From positions 1 through 34,867 of the forward strand of contig QQSJ01000007.1 of the NCBI GenBank assembly GCA_003602635.1: a stretch of DNA of 34,867 nt. Direction: 5' to 3'. The stretch's first letter is position 1; each line of letters begins with the position of its first letter. This DNA is from Candidatus Poseidoniales archaeon (GTDB lineage: Archaea; Thermoplasmatota; Poseidoniia; Poseidoniales; Poseidoniaceae). A program made the translations under genes and the position numbers. This document shows, one piece after another, positions 19,029-26,115 of the stretch. Below the pieces are notes generated by a model. The model did not search any database, was not told the DNA's origin, and worked only from the letters and a program-made list of their open reading frames with translations.

Positions 19029-19643
19029 ATGGACGGCCCGGTGGTGTACGCACGCCGTCCTTTCCCCGGTGGCAGAACCGATGCGCCCATCGCATTCCTC
19101 GACCGTGACGGCGTGTTGAACATGAGCCTGAACGGCTACGTCAACCGGCCGGAGGAATTGCGGTTGATCGCAGGAACAGGGGCGGCCATGAGGTCCTTGC
19201 GTGACGCTGGATTTTTGCTCTGCGTGGTCACCAACCAATCCGCCATTGAACGTGGGCATTGGGACGACGAACGACTCCACCTCATCCACGACCGTCTGGA
19301 CGACCTGCTGAAGCACGAAGGCGCTCAACCCGACCTCGTCCTCGCATGTCCACACCTCCCTTGGGCTGGATGCGATTGCCGCAAACCCGCACCTGGCATG
19401 CTTGGATTCGGCGCACATCTTCTTCGTTCCGAAGACGGATTTGAAGCGATGCGCGATCGATGGGAAAGCGGCCTTCATGGTCGGCCTCATCCACTCGATG
19501 TCATGGTGGGCGATCGAAGGTCAGACGTGCAGGCAGGGACACGGTACGGCGTCCGATCGTTTTGGGCCAAACGTGACCGAGGCCTTCGGGCCATGCTCTC
19601 TCGCCTCCTTGATCCCAATGACCACGGCGATGAGGTGGCGTGA
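19029..19643 (+). CDS. HAD-IIIA phosphatase (HisB/GmhB-like)
   Basis: A small cytoplasmic phosphohydrolase of the histidinol-phosphatase/heptose-bisphosphatase (GmhB) group. The 204-residue protein carries the HAD motifs: FLDRDGVLN (D25 nucleophile, D27), VTNQSA (motif II), the Lys in CRKPAPGM (motif III) and VGDRRSDVQAG (motif IV). The CPHLPW..CDCRKP cluster matches the zinc loop of GmhB-like enzymes. Substrate cannot be decided: histidinol-phosphate or a sugar bisphosphate for surface glycans are the usual options. An extra ~19-residue N-terminal leader precedes the first strand. tiaS follows with no gap. Confidence 0.85.
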   Translation: MDGPVVYARRPFPGGRTDAPIAFLDRDGVLNMSLNGYVNRPEELRLIAGTGAAMRSLRDAGFLLCVVTNQSAIERGHWDDERLHLIHDRLDDLLKHEGAQPDLVLACPHLPWAGCDCRKPAPGMLGFGAHLLRSEDGFEAMRDRWESGLHGRPHPLDVMVGDRRSDVQAGTRYGVRSFWAKRDRGLRAMLSRLLDPNDHGDEVA

Positions 19644-20876
19644 ATGGGCTGGTTGGGGTTGGACGACACCGACCACCTCGGCGGTGGTTGCACGACCCTC
19701 ACCATGCATCGATTGTTGGCGTCCCTTCCACACGGAGTGCAGCTCATTGGGGACCCATCCCTTGTCCGTTTGTACCCCATGGCCAAAGCCAGGACACGAG
19801 GGAATGCTGCCTTGAGCGCCGAACTCAACGTGCACATCGACCCCGATGCTTGGTTGGCGTGGTTGGAATCGTATTGGTCCTCGACGATCGAACCTCTCGC
19901 GGGCCAATGCACCGCGTCAACCCACGCAGCGAGGCCACAGGTTCCGAGCGATCCTGGCCTCGTATGGTACGAATCGAAACCCTCTGAAGAATTCTATAGA
20001 AAGGCTGTCAGAAAAGAGGTCGTGTTGGATGACGGGCCAGCACCGGCGTGGTCCAAAGGTGGAACAGGAAAGATCGGAGCCATGGCCGCCGTCGCGTGGT
20101 CGGGACATGCCACGACATGGGAAGGAATTGCATGGCGCGATGAATCCAAGCAGTCACGTCGCTTGGACGAGGAGGCCTTGCGAGCGTTGGACCGAGATGA
20201 ACGGCTCTTTGCCTGCCGCGACCCCCGTCAAGGCCGAGGCCTTCTGGCCCCGCGGGGCGCTTCACCCGTGCTGTGCGGCATTCGAGGCACCGAGCGCAGC
20301 GCCGTGGCCGATGCGATGCAAACGCTCCTGACCGCCGAGGGAACAGAACCGGCAAGCGGACAGCGTGTGTTTCGCACCAACCAAGGAAGCGGAGATCATC
20401 TCAGACCACCCATTCAGGCCACGATCGAGAGCGTTGACGTCATCCAAGGTGGCCACGTTGCGCTTCGAACCGATCGAGGAACGTGGTTGGCTTTCGCACC
20501 CTCTGGTCTGATCCGTGAGGTGGCCTCACGGCTGTGCCCCGGTGACGTGGTGCAAGGCCTTGGGCTTCAGAGCACCAAACCCGGACGTGAGGGCCTGCAT
20601 TTGGAGGCCCTTCAGCACCTTTCCGGCCCGTTGCGAAACCTCCGACGACCCACGTGCCCTGCATGCCGGAAACGGATGAAATCTGCTGGGAAGGGGCAAG
20701 GACTGCGTTGCACGAACTGCGACCATACCGACGACGACCGATGGGTTGGGGACGAGGTGGTCCCATCCGGTTGGGTGCAACCACCCTTGGATCGGCGACG
20801 CCACCTCGCGCCTGACATGAGCACATGGAAGCCAGAACCCTTGTTGGATAGAAACAATGCACCGACATCTTCCTAA
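19644..20876 (+). CDS. tiaS: tRNA(Ile2) 2-agmatinylcytidine synthetase TiaS
   Basis: TiaS attaches agmatine to C34 of the tRNA-Ile with a CAU anticodon so that it reads AUA codons; it is archaea-specific. The 410-residue protein starts with the family signature MGWLGLDDTDHLGGGCTT (LDDTD at 6-10), continues with the catalytic domain containing AKARTRGNAA and the WSKGGTGKIGAMAAVAW block, and has an OB-fold region (about 255-310). A zinc ribbon closes the protein (CPAC at about 338 and CTNC at about 356). The ATG directly follows the stop of the phosphatase gene, so the two are probably translated from one message. Length is normal for the family. Confidence 0.94.
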   Translation: MGWLGLDDTDHLGGGCTTLTMHRLLASLPHGVQLIGDPSLVRLYPMAKARTRGNAALSAELNVHIDPDAWLAWLESYWSSTIEPLAGQCTASTHAARPQVPSDPGLVWYESKPSEEFYRKAVRKEVVLDDGPAPAWSKGGTGKIGAMAAVAWSGHATTWEGIAWRDESKQSRRLDEEALRALDRDERLFACRDPRQGRGLLAPRGASPVLCGIRGTERSAVADAMQTLLTAEGTEPASGQRVFRTNQGSGDHLRPPIQATIESVDVIQGGHVALRTDRGTWLAFAPSGLIREVASRLCPGDVVQGLGLQSTKPGREGLHLEALQHLSGPLRNLRRPTCPACRKRMKSAGKGQGLRCTNCDHTDDDRWVGDEVVPSGWVQPPLDRRRHLAPDMSTWKPEPLLDRNNAPTSS

Positions 20877-20898
20877 TGCAGCGGCCGGTCTTGGTTTC

Positions 20899-21138
20899 AT
20901 GTCCGATGAAGCCACCGTCACCGTCACCACCGTTCTGGCTGGCCTGATGTTCCTTGCCCTCATCGCTTTCGTGGTGTGGAAGGCACGGCAAAACCGCACG
21001 GCTGCATTGGCCAAAACCGCACCAAAAGTGGCGGGAGAAGATCCCTTGGAAGGAGGCGCTCGTCGCCCTGAAGCCTTCGAGGAGCCCAGCGATGAGGACC
21101 TCGAAATGATGGGTGACCTTCTCGGCGAAGTCGAGTGA
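20899..21138 (+). CDS. Small single-TM protein of unknown function
   Basis: A 79-residue protein with one hydrophobic helix (about residues 7-27, VTTVLAGLMFLALIAFVVW), a short basic stretch (KARQNR) and a strongly acidic C-terminus (EEPSDEDLEMMGDLLGEVE). The topology is probably N-out with the acidic tail in the cytoplasm. The frame is open from 20857 inside tiaS, but the ATG at 20899 gives a compact protein with a 22-base gap. It probably belongs to the phosphatase-tiaS transcript. I do not recognise a family. Its TGA abuts the stop codon of the convergent RadB-like gene (TGATCA). Confidence 0.6.
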   Translation: MSDEATVTVTTVLAGLMFLALIAFVVWKARQNRTAALAKTAPKVAGEDPLEGGARRPEAFEEPSDEDLEMMGDLLGEVE

Positions 21139-21720
21139 TCACACCGTTTCGAGCCCTTCGTCAACGATACGAACGCGCTGCCCTTCACCCGGGCCGTCCA
21201 AACACCGCACGCCACTCGGTGCCAGGGTCATTCGCCATGAAACGAAACCCGCGCTTTGCAAGCGATCTTCTGAACGAACCCTGAACCCGTCCTCCGCCTC
21301 CATGTCGGTACCGAGCTTGGCGATGGCCAGCAACACCACGCCGTCCAACCCTTCGACGAGGCTTTGCATGGCGTCCAGCGATGCACCGGGAATGCGACCG
21401 GTGGCGGGAGCCCAATCGTCCATCACGACCAAGCCAACACCTGGAAGGGACGTGGCGGCTTGAAGCAGGGCTTTGGTCACCAAATCCATGCGGCCAACGA
21501 GGTTCATGGCGTGAAAACGGGTGGCCACGGTGGGGTCCAAACCACCGATGATCTGTGCAAAACGCGCCGGATCAGGCATGTCTGGAGCGGCCCACAAGAC
21601 GCGTTGGCCGTCTTCCAGCACCATCCTTGCCATGTGGAGCGCGAGGCTTGTCGCCCCTGCTCCGGATTCACAGGCCAAGTGAACGTTGGGCGCGTTGAAG
21701 GGGGGACGCCATGACGCCAT
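21139..21720 (-). CDS. RecA/RadB-like protein with degenerate P-loop
   Basis: A 193-residue protein with the outline of a RecA/KaiC/RadB core domain: a first strand and P-loop position at about 12-26, strand and helix with Asp-Arg-rich segments, and a Walker-B-like strand GVGLVVMDDW followed by APATGR, comparable to the VVIDS-A-x-Y/GR segment of RadB. The Walker A position reads ESGAGATSLAL and lacks the catalytic Lys, so it probably does not hydrolyse ATP. The ATG at 21720 overlaps no real gene. It stands alone between two small-membrane-protein operons. Assignment rests on pattern only; a non-ATPase regulator of recombination or signalling is possible. Confidence 0.6.
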   Translation of the reverse strand: MASWRPPFNAPNVHLACESGAGATSLALHMARMVLEDGQRVLWAAPDMPDPARFAQIIGGLDPTVATRFHAMNLVGRMDLVTKALLQAATSLPGVGLVVMDDWAPATGRIPGASLDAMQSLVEGLDGVVLLAIAKLGTDMEAEDGFRVRSEDRLQSAGFVSWRMTLAPSGVRCLDGPGEGQRVRIVDEGLETV

Positions 21721-21797
21721 GGACCTCCACGCATGACGAAGGAGAAAGACGCTTCCGGTGTCGGAACGCTCTTCATGGGGCAGCCAGAGACCGTGTC

Positions 21798-22010
21798 ATG
21801 GCCGAGGACGCTCCCAAGGAACGCATCCCACGTCGCCCCGCTCCCGAGTTCACCGAAGTCGGTTCCTTTGGAGAGGCCATGAAGCAGCATGGCCTCATTG
21901 GTACCGCGGTGAACGACAAGAATCAGTACGGGCCCGTTGGCATGATGGTGATGTTGTTCATCGTGGCGGCCATCACCTCCCTCGGACTTCTGCTGATTCG
22001 CTCGTCTTGA
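21798..22010 (+). CDS. Small C-terminally anchored membrane protein
   Basis: A 70-residue protein: a charged, Pro-rich N-terminal half (KERIPRRPAPEF) and a hydrophobic helix near the C-terminus (about 48-66, VGMMVMLFIVAAITSLGLLL), ending IRSS. The ATG at 21798 was chosen because the open frame upstream (to 21711) is Arg-rich, antisense to the neighbouring gene and unlike a leader. It lies 38 bases before another small membrane protein and may be co-transcribed with it and purB. No family recognised. Confidence 0.55.
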   Translation: MAEDAPKERIPRRPAPEFTEVGSFGEAMKQHGLIGTAVNDKNQYGPVGMMVMLFIVAAITSLGLLLIRSS

Positions 22011-22048
22011 GGCGTAAGGGCTATCCTCCCGATGACCCACTTTGGGTC

Positions 22049-22486
22049 ATGGACCAAAGCCATCCTCCCGCAACGATGGCGTTCACCGACCGCCGTTGGA
22101 CGATCATGGCGGCCCTCCTCGGTTCGAACACCGCCGTGATGCTCGTGCACGGTCTTCAACAGGAGATGAACCCGAGCGTCACACGGGAGTTTGCACTGAC
22201 GCTGATCGCCGTGACGTTGCCCTTCCAAGCGGTCTATTTCATGATCCACACATACGCCGATTCCTTCGCCACCAACCTTGCTCCTGCCGAACGGCGCACG
22301 TTGGAGCGGCTCTCGACCGTATGCCAAATCATCGCCTATGCTTCCTTGTTGGGCCTGGCCATCCTTTGGAGCAACGTCTCACTCTTTGTCGGCGGCGGGT
22401 TCCTGTTGGCGTCCTTCTGCGCCTTGTTGATGGTCCGCATGGCCATGCGAGAGGCACGTTCCTCAGAAGCCGCCCGTTCGTTGTGA
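22049..22486 (+). CDS. Four-TM membrane protein of unknown function
   Basis: A 145-residue protein with about four hydrophobic segments (roughly 18-36, 48-68, 84-104 and 107-131) and a basic/charged C-terminus (MREARSSEAARSL). A conserved-looking loop between helices 2 and 3 (APAERRTLERLSTV) is probably cytoplasmic. Start choice: ATG at 22049, or ATG at 22076 (MAFTDRRW), which would remove nine residues. It follows the 70-residue membrane protein and precedes purB on the same strand. I do not recognise it. Confidence 0.65.
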   Translation: MDQSHPPATMAFTDRRWTIMAALLGSNTAVMLVHGLQQEMNPSVTREFALTLIAVTLPFQAVYFMIHTYADSFATNLAPAERRTLERLSTVCQIIAYASLLGLAILWSNVSLFVGGGFLLASFCALLMVRMAMREARSSEAARSL

Positions 22487-22506
22487 ACATCGGCCTGCGA
22501 AGGTTC

Positions 22507-22521
22507 TTGGGGCGGCCCCAA
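22507..22521. repeat. Perfect 6-bp hairpin in the purB leader
   Basis: TTGGGG (22507-22512), CGG loop, CCCCAA (22516-22521): a GC-rich dyad that would form a tight hairpin ending 11 bases before the purB ATG at 22533. It may affect purB translation or mark a regulator site or RNA processing point between the membrane-protein gene and purB. No T-run follows. Confidence 0.4.
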
Positions 22522-22532
22522 CGCCCAATGGT

Positions 22533-23882
22533 ATGGCCTTCTGTCCGTTGGATTACCGCTACGGCTGCCAAGACTTCAAGCAAATCTGGTCCGAAGACGG
22601 ACGGCACGAACGTCAGCTCGAAGTCGAGCGTGCTTTGGTGTGGGCCCACCAGCAGATGGGCCGCGTTACCGCAGAGGATTACGCCGTCATCGAGCGCATC
22701 GCTGTGCCAGACGTCGTGACCAAGCAACGTGTCAGTGAGATCGAAGCAGAAACCCGACACGACATCATGGCGTTGACCAAGGCCATGGCCGAAGCCGCTG
22801 GTGAGGCCGGCTGGTGCGTCCACTTGGGTGCGACCTCAAACGACATCGTCGATACCGCTGTTGGGCTCCAGTTGAGGGACAGCCTCGTGCTGCTCCGCAA
22901 GGGATTGTGTGATTTGATCGCTGTCTGCGCCGATGTCGCAGAGCGCGAGCGCGACACCGTCATGCTGGGCCGCACCCACGGCCAAGCCGCCGTCCCCATC
23001 ACGTTTGGATTGAAGGCCGCCGTATGGCTGGACGAACTCCGTCGCCACCTCGTGCGTTTGGACGAGGCCAGCCCTCGCATCGCCGTCGGCAAATTCCTCG
23101 GAGCCGTTGGGACCGGAGCCGCTCAAGGAGAAGGAGCACGTGAGCTCCAACGCCTCATCCTCGAACACCTCGGACTCGGTGTCCCCTTGGCCACCACACA
23201 GGTTGTTGGACGTGACCGGTACATCGAGTACGTCCACTGGATGGCCAACACGGCCACCACGTGCCAGAAGGTCCTCACCGAAGTTCGAAACCTGCAGCGC
23301 TCTGAAATCGCGGAGGCTGGCGAAGGATTCGACGTCAAGAAGCAGGTGGGTTCCTCGACCATGGCGCACAAAAAGAACCCGATCACCAGCGAGAACGCCA
23401 GCGGTCTCGCTCGCATCGTGCGCTCCTTCATCGCACCAAGCCACGAAAACGCCATCCTTTGGCATGAGCGCGACTTGGCCAATTCAAGCGCGGAACGCTT
23501 CACCCTCTCGCATGCCTCCGCCTTGTGCGAAGACGTGTTGGCGAAGACGGCCAAGGTCCTACGTGGGATGTGGGTCGACGCTGAACGTTGCCTGAAGAAC
23601 ATCGAGGACCAGCGAGGATTGGTCATGGCCGAGAAGGTCATGATCGAACTGACCTCCCACGGTATCGGACGAGACGAAGCGCACGAAATCCTCCGGACCG
23701 CTTCCTTCACCGCCGTGGAAACGGGCGAGCACCTGATGGACATCTGCATGCGAACGCCCGAAATCACCGCGGTGTTCAGCATTGAGGACCTCGAAGCGAT
23801 GTTCAATCCGGCCAATCACATTGGCGTGTCCGGTGAATTGGTGGACGAAGCCGTGGCGCTCGCACGCCATGCCATCGCTTGA
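22533..23882 (+). CDS. purB: Adenylosuccinate lyase
   Basis: PurB carries out two steps of purine synthesis, releasing fumarate from SAICAR and from adenylosuccinate. The 449-residue protein is full length. It contains the fumarase/aspartase superfamily signature GSSTMAHKKNP (about 270-280), the substrate-binding TSNDIVDTA segment (about 101-109), and the general acid/base region GRTHGQAAVP (about 148-157). It is the last gene of a short plus-strand run with two small membrane proteins. Its TGA abuts the stop of the convergent diphthine-ammonia ligase gene (TGATCA). No other purine genes are in the window. Confidence 0.96.
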   Translation: MAFCPLDYRYGCQDFKQIWSEDGRHERQLEVERALVWAHQQMGRVTAEDYAVIERIAVPDVVTKQRVSEIEAETRHDIMALTKAMAEAAGEAGWCVHLGATSNDIVDTAVGLQLRDSLVLLRKGLCDLIAVCADVAERERDTVMLGRTHGQAAVPITFGLKAAVWLDELRRHLVRLDEASPRIAVGKFLGAVGTGAAQGEGARELQRLILEHLGLGVPLATTQVVGRDRYIEYVHWMANTATTCQKVLTEVRNLQRSEIAEAGEGFDVKKQVGSSTMAHKKNPITSENASGLARIVRSFIAPSHENAILWHERDLANSSAERFTLSHASALCEDVLAKTAKVLRGMWVDAERCLKNIEDQRGLVMAEKVMIELTSHGIGRDEAHEILRTASFTAVETGEHLMDICMRTPEITAVFSIEDLEAMFNPANHIGVSGELVDEAVALARHAIA

Positions 23883-24527
23883 TCAGGTCACGACCAAGTG
23901 GCCTCTTCGGCCGTCCCACTCCGAGGACCAACTCAGGTCCAATCCTTCAGGGAACATCGGTGCTCTGACCACGAGGGTCTCGTACTCGCCTCCTTCGCCG
24001 TCGACGTTGAAGCGGTGCTTCTTGGCCAAGGGCTCCAGCACGTCCAACGTGGGGTGGTCCAGGATGCGCCCCAACCAAGCCTCGTCCAATCCTTCAGCGG
24101 AGACCGACGTGACCAGCACGTCAAATCCGTGCGAGGCAAGGCCACGAAGATGTTCCACAGGGTCCTGATGCCACAACGGAGTCCACGTGTTCAGGCCCAT
24201 CTTCTCACCGAGCCGTTCCAACCGGTTCCGTTGGTAATCCGAACGCAGGGCGCCGCTCACGAATCCATCGATCTCGTAGCCGCGAAGCATCTGCTCGAGC
24301 GCGTCCATGTCTGGACCCTCGGCCCCGTCGATGACGCGGTGATCCCATGGGACGCCCGCCGCCGAGGCTTGTGCCTCAACCAAGCGCGTGTTGGGAACCT
24401 GGAACATCGGAGAATCGCCTTCCACCACCAGCGTAACCAAGACGCTGACGTCCCAACCACGGCACGTTGCCCACCACCACGCCGCACAGGAGTCTTTCCC
24501 GCCGGACGAGAGGACCGCGACGCGCAT
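23883..24527 (-). CDS. dph6: Diphthine-ammonia ligase (Dph6-type)
   Basis: This ATP-pyrophosphatase amidates diphthine on elongation factor 2, the last step of diphthamide synthesis. The 214-residue protein begins with the PP-loop SSGGKDSCAAWW (7-18) and carries the family segment for substrate contact (FVSGALRSDYQRNRLERL at about 92-109) and the later WLGRILD and GEGGEYETLV motifs typical of the TIGR00289/ATP_bind_4 group. Length matches archaeal single-domain forms, without the eukaryotic C-terminal extension. It is monocistronic and divergent from psmA. Its target, aEF-2, is encoded at the right edge of the window. Confidence 0.92.
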   Translation of the reverse strand: MRVAVLSSGGKDSCAAWWWATCRGWDVSVLVTLVVEGDSPMFQVPNTRLVEAQASAAGVPWDHRVIDGAEGPDMDALEQMLRGYEIDGFVSGALRSDYQRNRLERLGEKMGLNTWTPLWHQDPVEHLRGLASHGFDVLVTSVSAEGLDEAWLGRILDHPTLDVLEPLAKKHRFNVDGEGGEYETLVVRAPMFPEGLDLSWSSEWDGRRGHLVVT

Positions 24528-24626
24528 GGTCCTCCGGGGTGGAAGGCCTTCATCAGCCTGTCACCGGAGAAAGAGGGTTCAAATGGGGTGGACCCGCGGT
24601 TCAACCGTAGGCGGCGCAGCCGTCTT

Positions 24627-24631
24627 GGAGG
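24627..24631 (+). promoter_or_regulatory. Shine-Dalgarno site of psmA
   Basis: GGAGG lies 7 bases before the ATG at 24639. It decides the start, because the reading frame is open for several hundred bases further upstream (antisense to the diphthine-ammonia ligase gene). Confidence 0.7.
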
Positions 24632-24638
24632 CAACATC

Positions 24639-25361
24639 ATGCAACCCAGCGGACGAGGCTACGACCACGGCATTACCACCTTCAGCCCAGACGGCCGCCT
24701 CTTCCAGGTGGAATACGCTCGGGAATCCGTCAAGCGCGGCACCACGACCGCCGGCCTGAAGTTCCGTGACGGCGTTGTGCTGGTTTGCGACAAGCGCATC
24801 GTCTCTCGCCTCATCATCCCCGAGTCCATTGAGAAGGTGTTCAAGGTCGACGAGCACGTCGGCGTTGCAACGTCCGGTCTTGTGGCCGACGCCCGCCAAT
24901 TGGTGGGTCGTGCCCGTGTTGAAGCACAGATCAACAGGATCACCTACGCGGACACCATTCCCGTCGACGTCTTGGTGAAGAAAATCTGCGACTTCAAGCA
25001 GTCCTTCACCCAGTACGGCGGTTCCCGTCCCTTCGGCACCGCGCTCCTCCTCGGTGGCGTTGACGACGAAGGCATTCATCTGTACGAAACCGACCCCTCC
25101 GGCGCTTACCAGAGTTACCATGCCGGTGCCATCGGCAGCGGCCGCAACACCGTCATCGAATTCTTTGAGCAGAAGTGGAAGGAAGGCCTCACACTGAACG
25201 CCGCCATGAAGCTCGGCCTCGAAGCCCTGCAGCACGCCAACGACAGCAACCTGAACCGGGAAGCCGTCGAAGTGGCCACCATCACGGCGGACGGATACAA
25301 CGTCCTCGACCGCGCAGCGGTCAACAAGCAGATCGACCGGCTCAAGCCCATCGATGAGTGA
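24639..25361 (+). CDS. psmA: 20S proteasome alpha subunit
   Basis: The alpha subunit forms the outer rings of the archaeal 20S proteasome and gates entry to the chamber. The 240-residue protein has the alpha-type N-terminal signature (GYDHGITTFSPDGRLFQVEYA, split here at residues 7-26), a conserved Lys in VKRGTTTAGL used by HbYX activators, and RPFGTALLLGGVD in the core. It lacks an N-terminal Thr active site, as expected for alpha. The ATG at 24639 has a good Shine-Dalgarno site. SBDS follows after 13 bases. The upstream gap of about 110 bases, shared with dph6, contains a small dyad CGGTTcAACCG (24597-24607). Confidence 0.97.
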   Translation: MQPSGRGYDHGITTFSPDGRLFQVEYARESVKRGTTTAGLKFRDGVVLVCDKRIVSRLIIPESIEKVFKVDEHVGVATSGLVADARQLVGRARVEAQINRITYADTIPVDVLVKKICDFKQSFTQYGGSRPFGTALLLGGVDDEGIHLYETDPSGAYQSYHAGAIGSGRNTVIEFFEQKWKEGLTLNAAMKLGLEALQHANDSNLNREAVEVATITADGYNVLDRAAVNKQIDRLKPIDE

Positions 25362-25374
25362 GCAGTGACCGCCC

Positions 25375-26067
25375 ATGGTCTCCCTCGATGACGCGGTCGT
25401 CGCGCGTTGGGAGTACGGTGGGAAGCGCTACGAAGTGCTCCTCAACCCTGATTTGGTCGAGACCTTCCGAGAATCACCCGATGACGTCAACCTCGACGAC
25501 CTCATGGCCGCAGAGGACGTCTTCCATGATGCGAGGCAGGGCGAACGACCGGCCGTCGATGACGTCGTGACCACCTTTGGGACAGAGGACATCGCAACCA
25601 TCACGCGCACCATCCTGGAACGAGGAAGCATCCAACTGACCACGGCACAGCGCAAGGCTCGCGTGGAAGCGATGCGGCAACGCATCATCCACCGGATTCA
25701 CAGCGAAGCGGTCGACCCGCGATCCAAATCCCCTCACCCGCGTGCTCGCCTTGAATTGGCGCTTGAGGAGAGCCGCTTTTCCGTGGACCCCTTCAAGCGC
25801 TTGGAGGCCCAAGTCAAGGATGCCATCGCCGTGCTGAAACCCCTCATTCCGTTGTCGTTTGAACGCATCAAGCTGGCCATCAAAGTCAGTGGAGCCGCCT
25901 ACGGACGCGCCCACCAGACCCTCCGTGGAGACCTGAAGCGAGAAGAGTGGCTCGCCAACGGATCTTGGGTCGGTGTGGTCGATGTTCCCGCAGCAAGAAA
26001 GGCCGACCTGATTGGCGAGATCATGCGAATCGACCGCGAAGCCGAAGTTCGGGAACTCCCGTCTTGA
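25375..26067 (+). CDS. sdo1: SBDS/Sdo1 ribosome maturation protein
   Basis: Archaeal SBDS orthologue; in eukaryotes the protein works with an EF-2-like GTPase to remove eIF6 from the 60S subunit. The 230 residues show the three SBDS parts: an N-terminal FYSH domain (about 1-90, with YEVLLNPDLVETFRE and TILERGSIQLT), a helical middle domain (about 95-165, AQRKARVEAMRQRIIH onward), and a C-terminal ferredoxin-like domain with the SGAAYGRAHQTL segment. The pairing with psmA is the conserved archaeal proteasome-exosome arrangement, but the exosome genes (rrp4, rrp41, rrp42) that often follow are replaced here by a convergent operon. Confidence 0.95.
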   Translation: MVSLDDAVVARWEYGGKRYEVLLNPDLVETFRESPDDVNLDDLMAAEDVFHDARQGERPAVDDVVTTFGTEDIATITRTILERGSIQLTTAQRKARVEAMRQRIIHRIHSEAVDPRSKSPHPRARLELALEESRFSVDPFKRLEAQVKDAIAVLKPLIPLSFERIKLAIKVSGAAYGRAHQTLRGDLKREEWLANGSWVGVVDVPAARKADLIGEIMRIDREAEVRELPS

Positions 26068-26115
26068 CCAAGGGCGAAGCGGGGCAGAGCCCCATGTCGC
26101 ACCCGTTCGTTGCCC

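Noticed and set aside
18930-19490. N-terminal extension of the archaeosortase frame
   Set aside because: It would overlap the phosphatase gene, which has DxDGV, TNQ and GDRRSD motifs and a Shine-Dalgarno site; archaeosortases begin directly with a TM helix.
24570-24610. GGTTCAA repeats resembling tRNA T-loops upstream of psmA
   Set aside because: No complementary T-stem, anticodon arm or acceptor pairing can be built around them.
23898-24638. Upstream extension of the proteasome alpha frame by 247 codons
   Set aside because: Antisense to the diphthine-ammonia ligase; the SD-preceded ATG at 24639 gives the standard alpha-subunit N-terminus.
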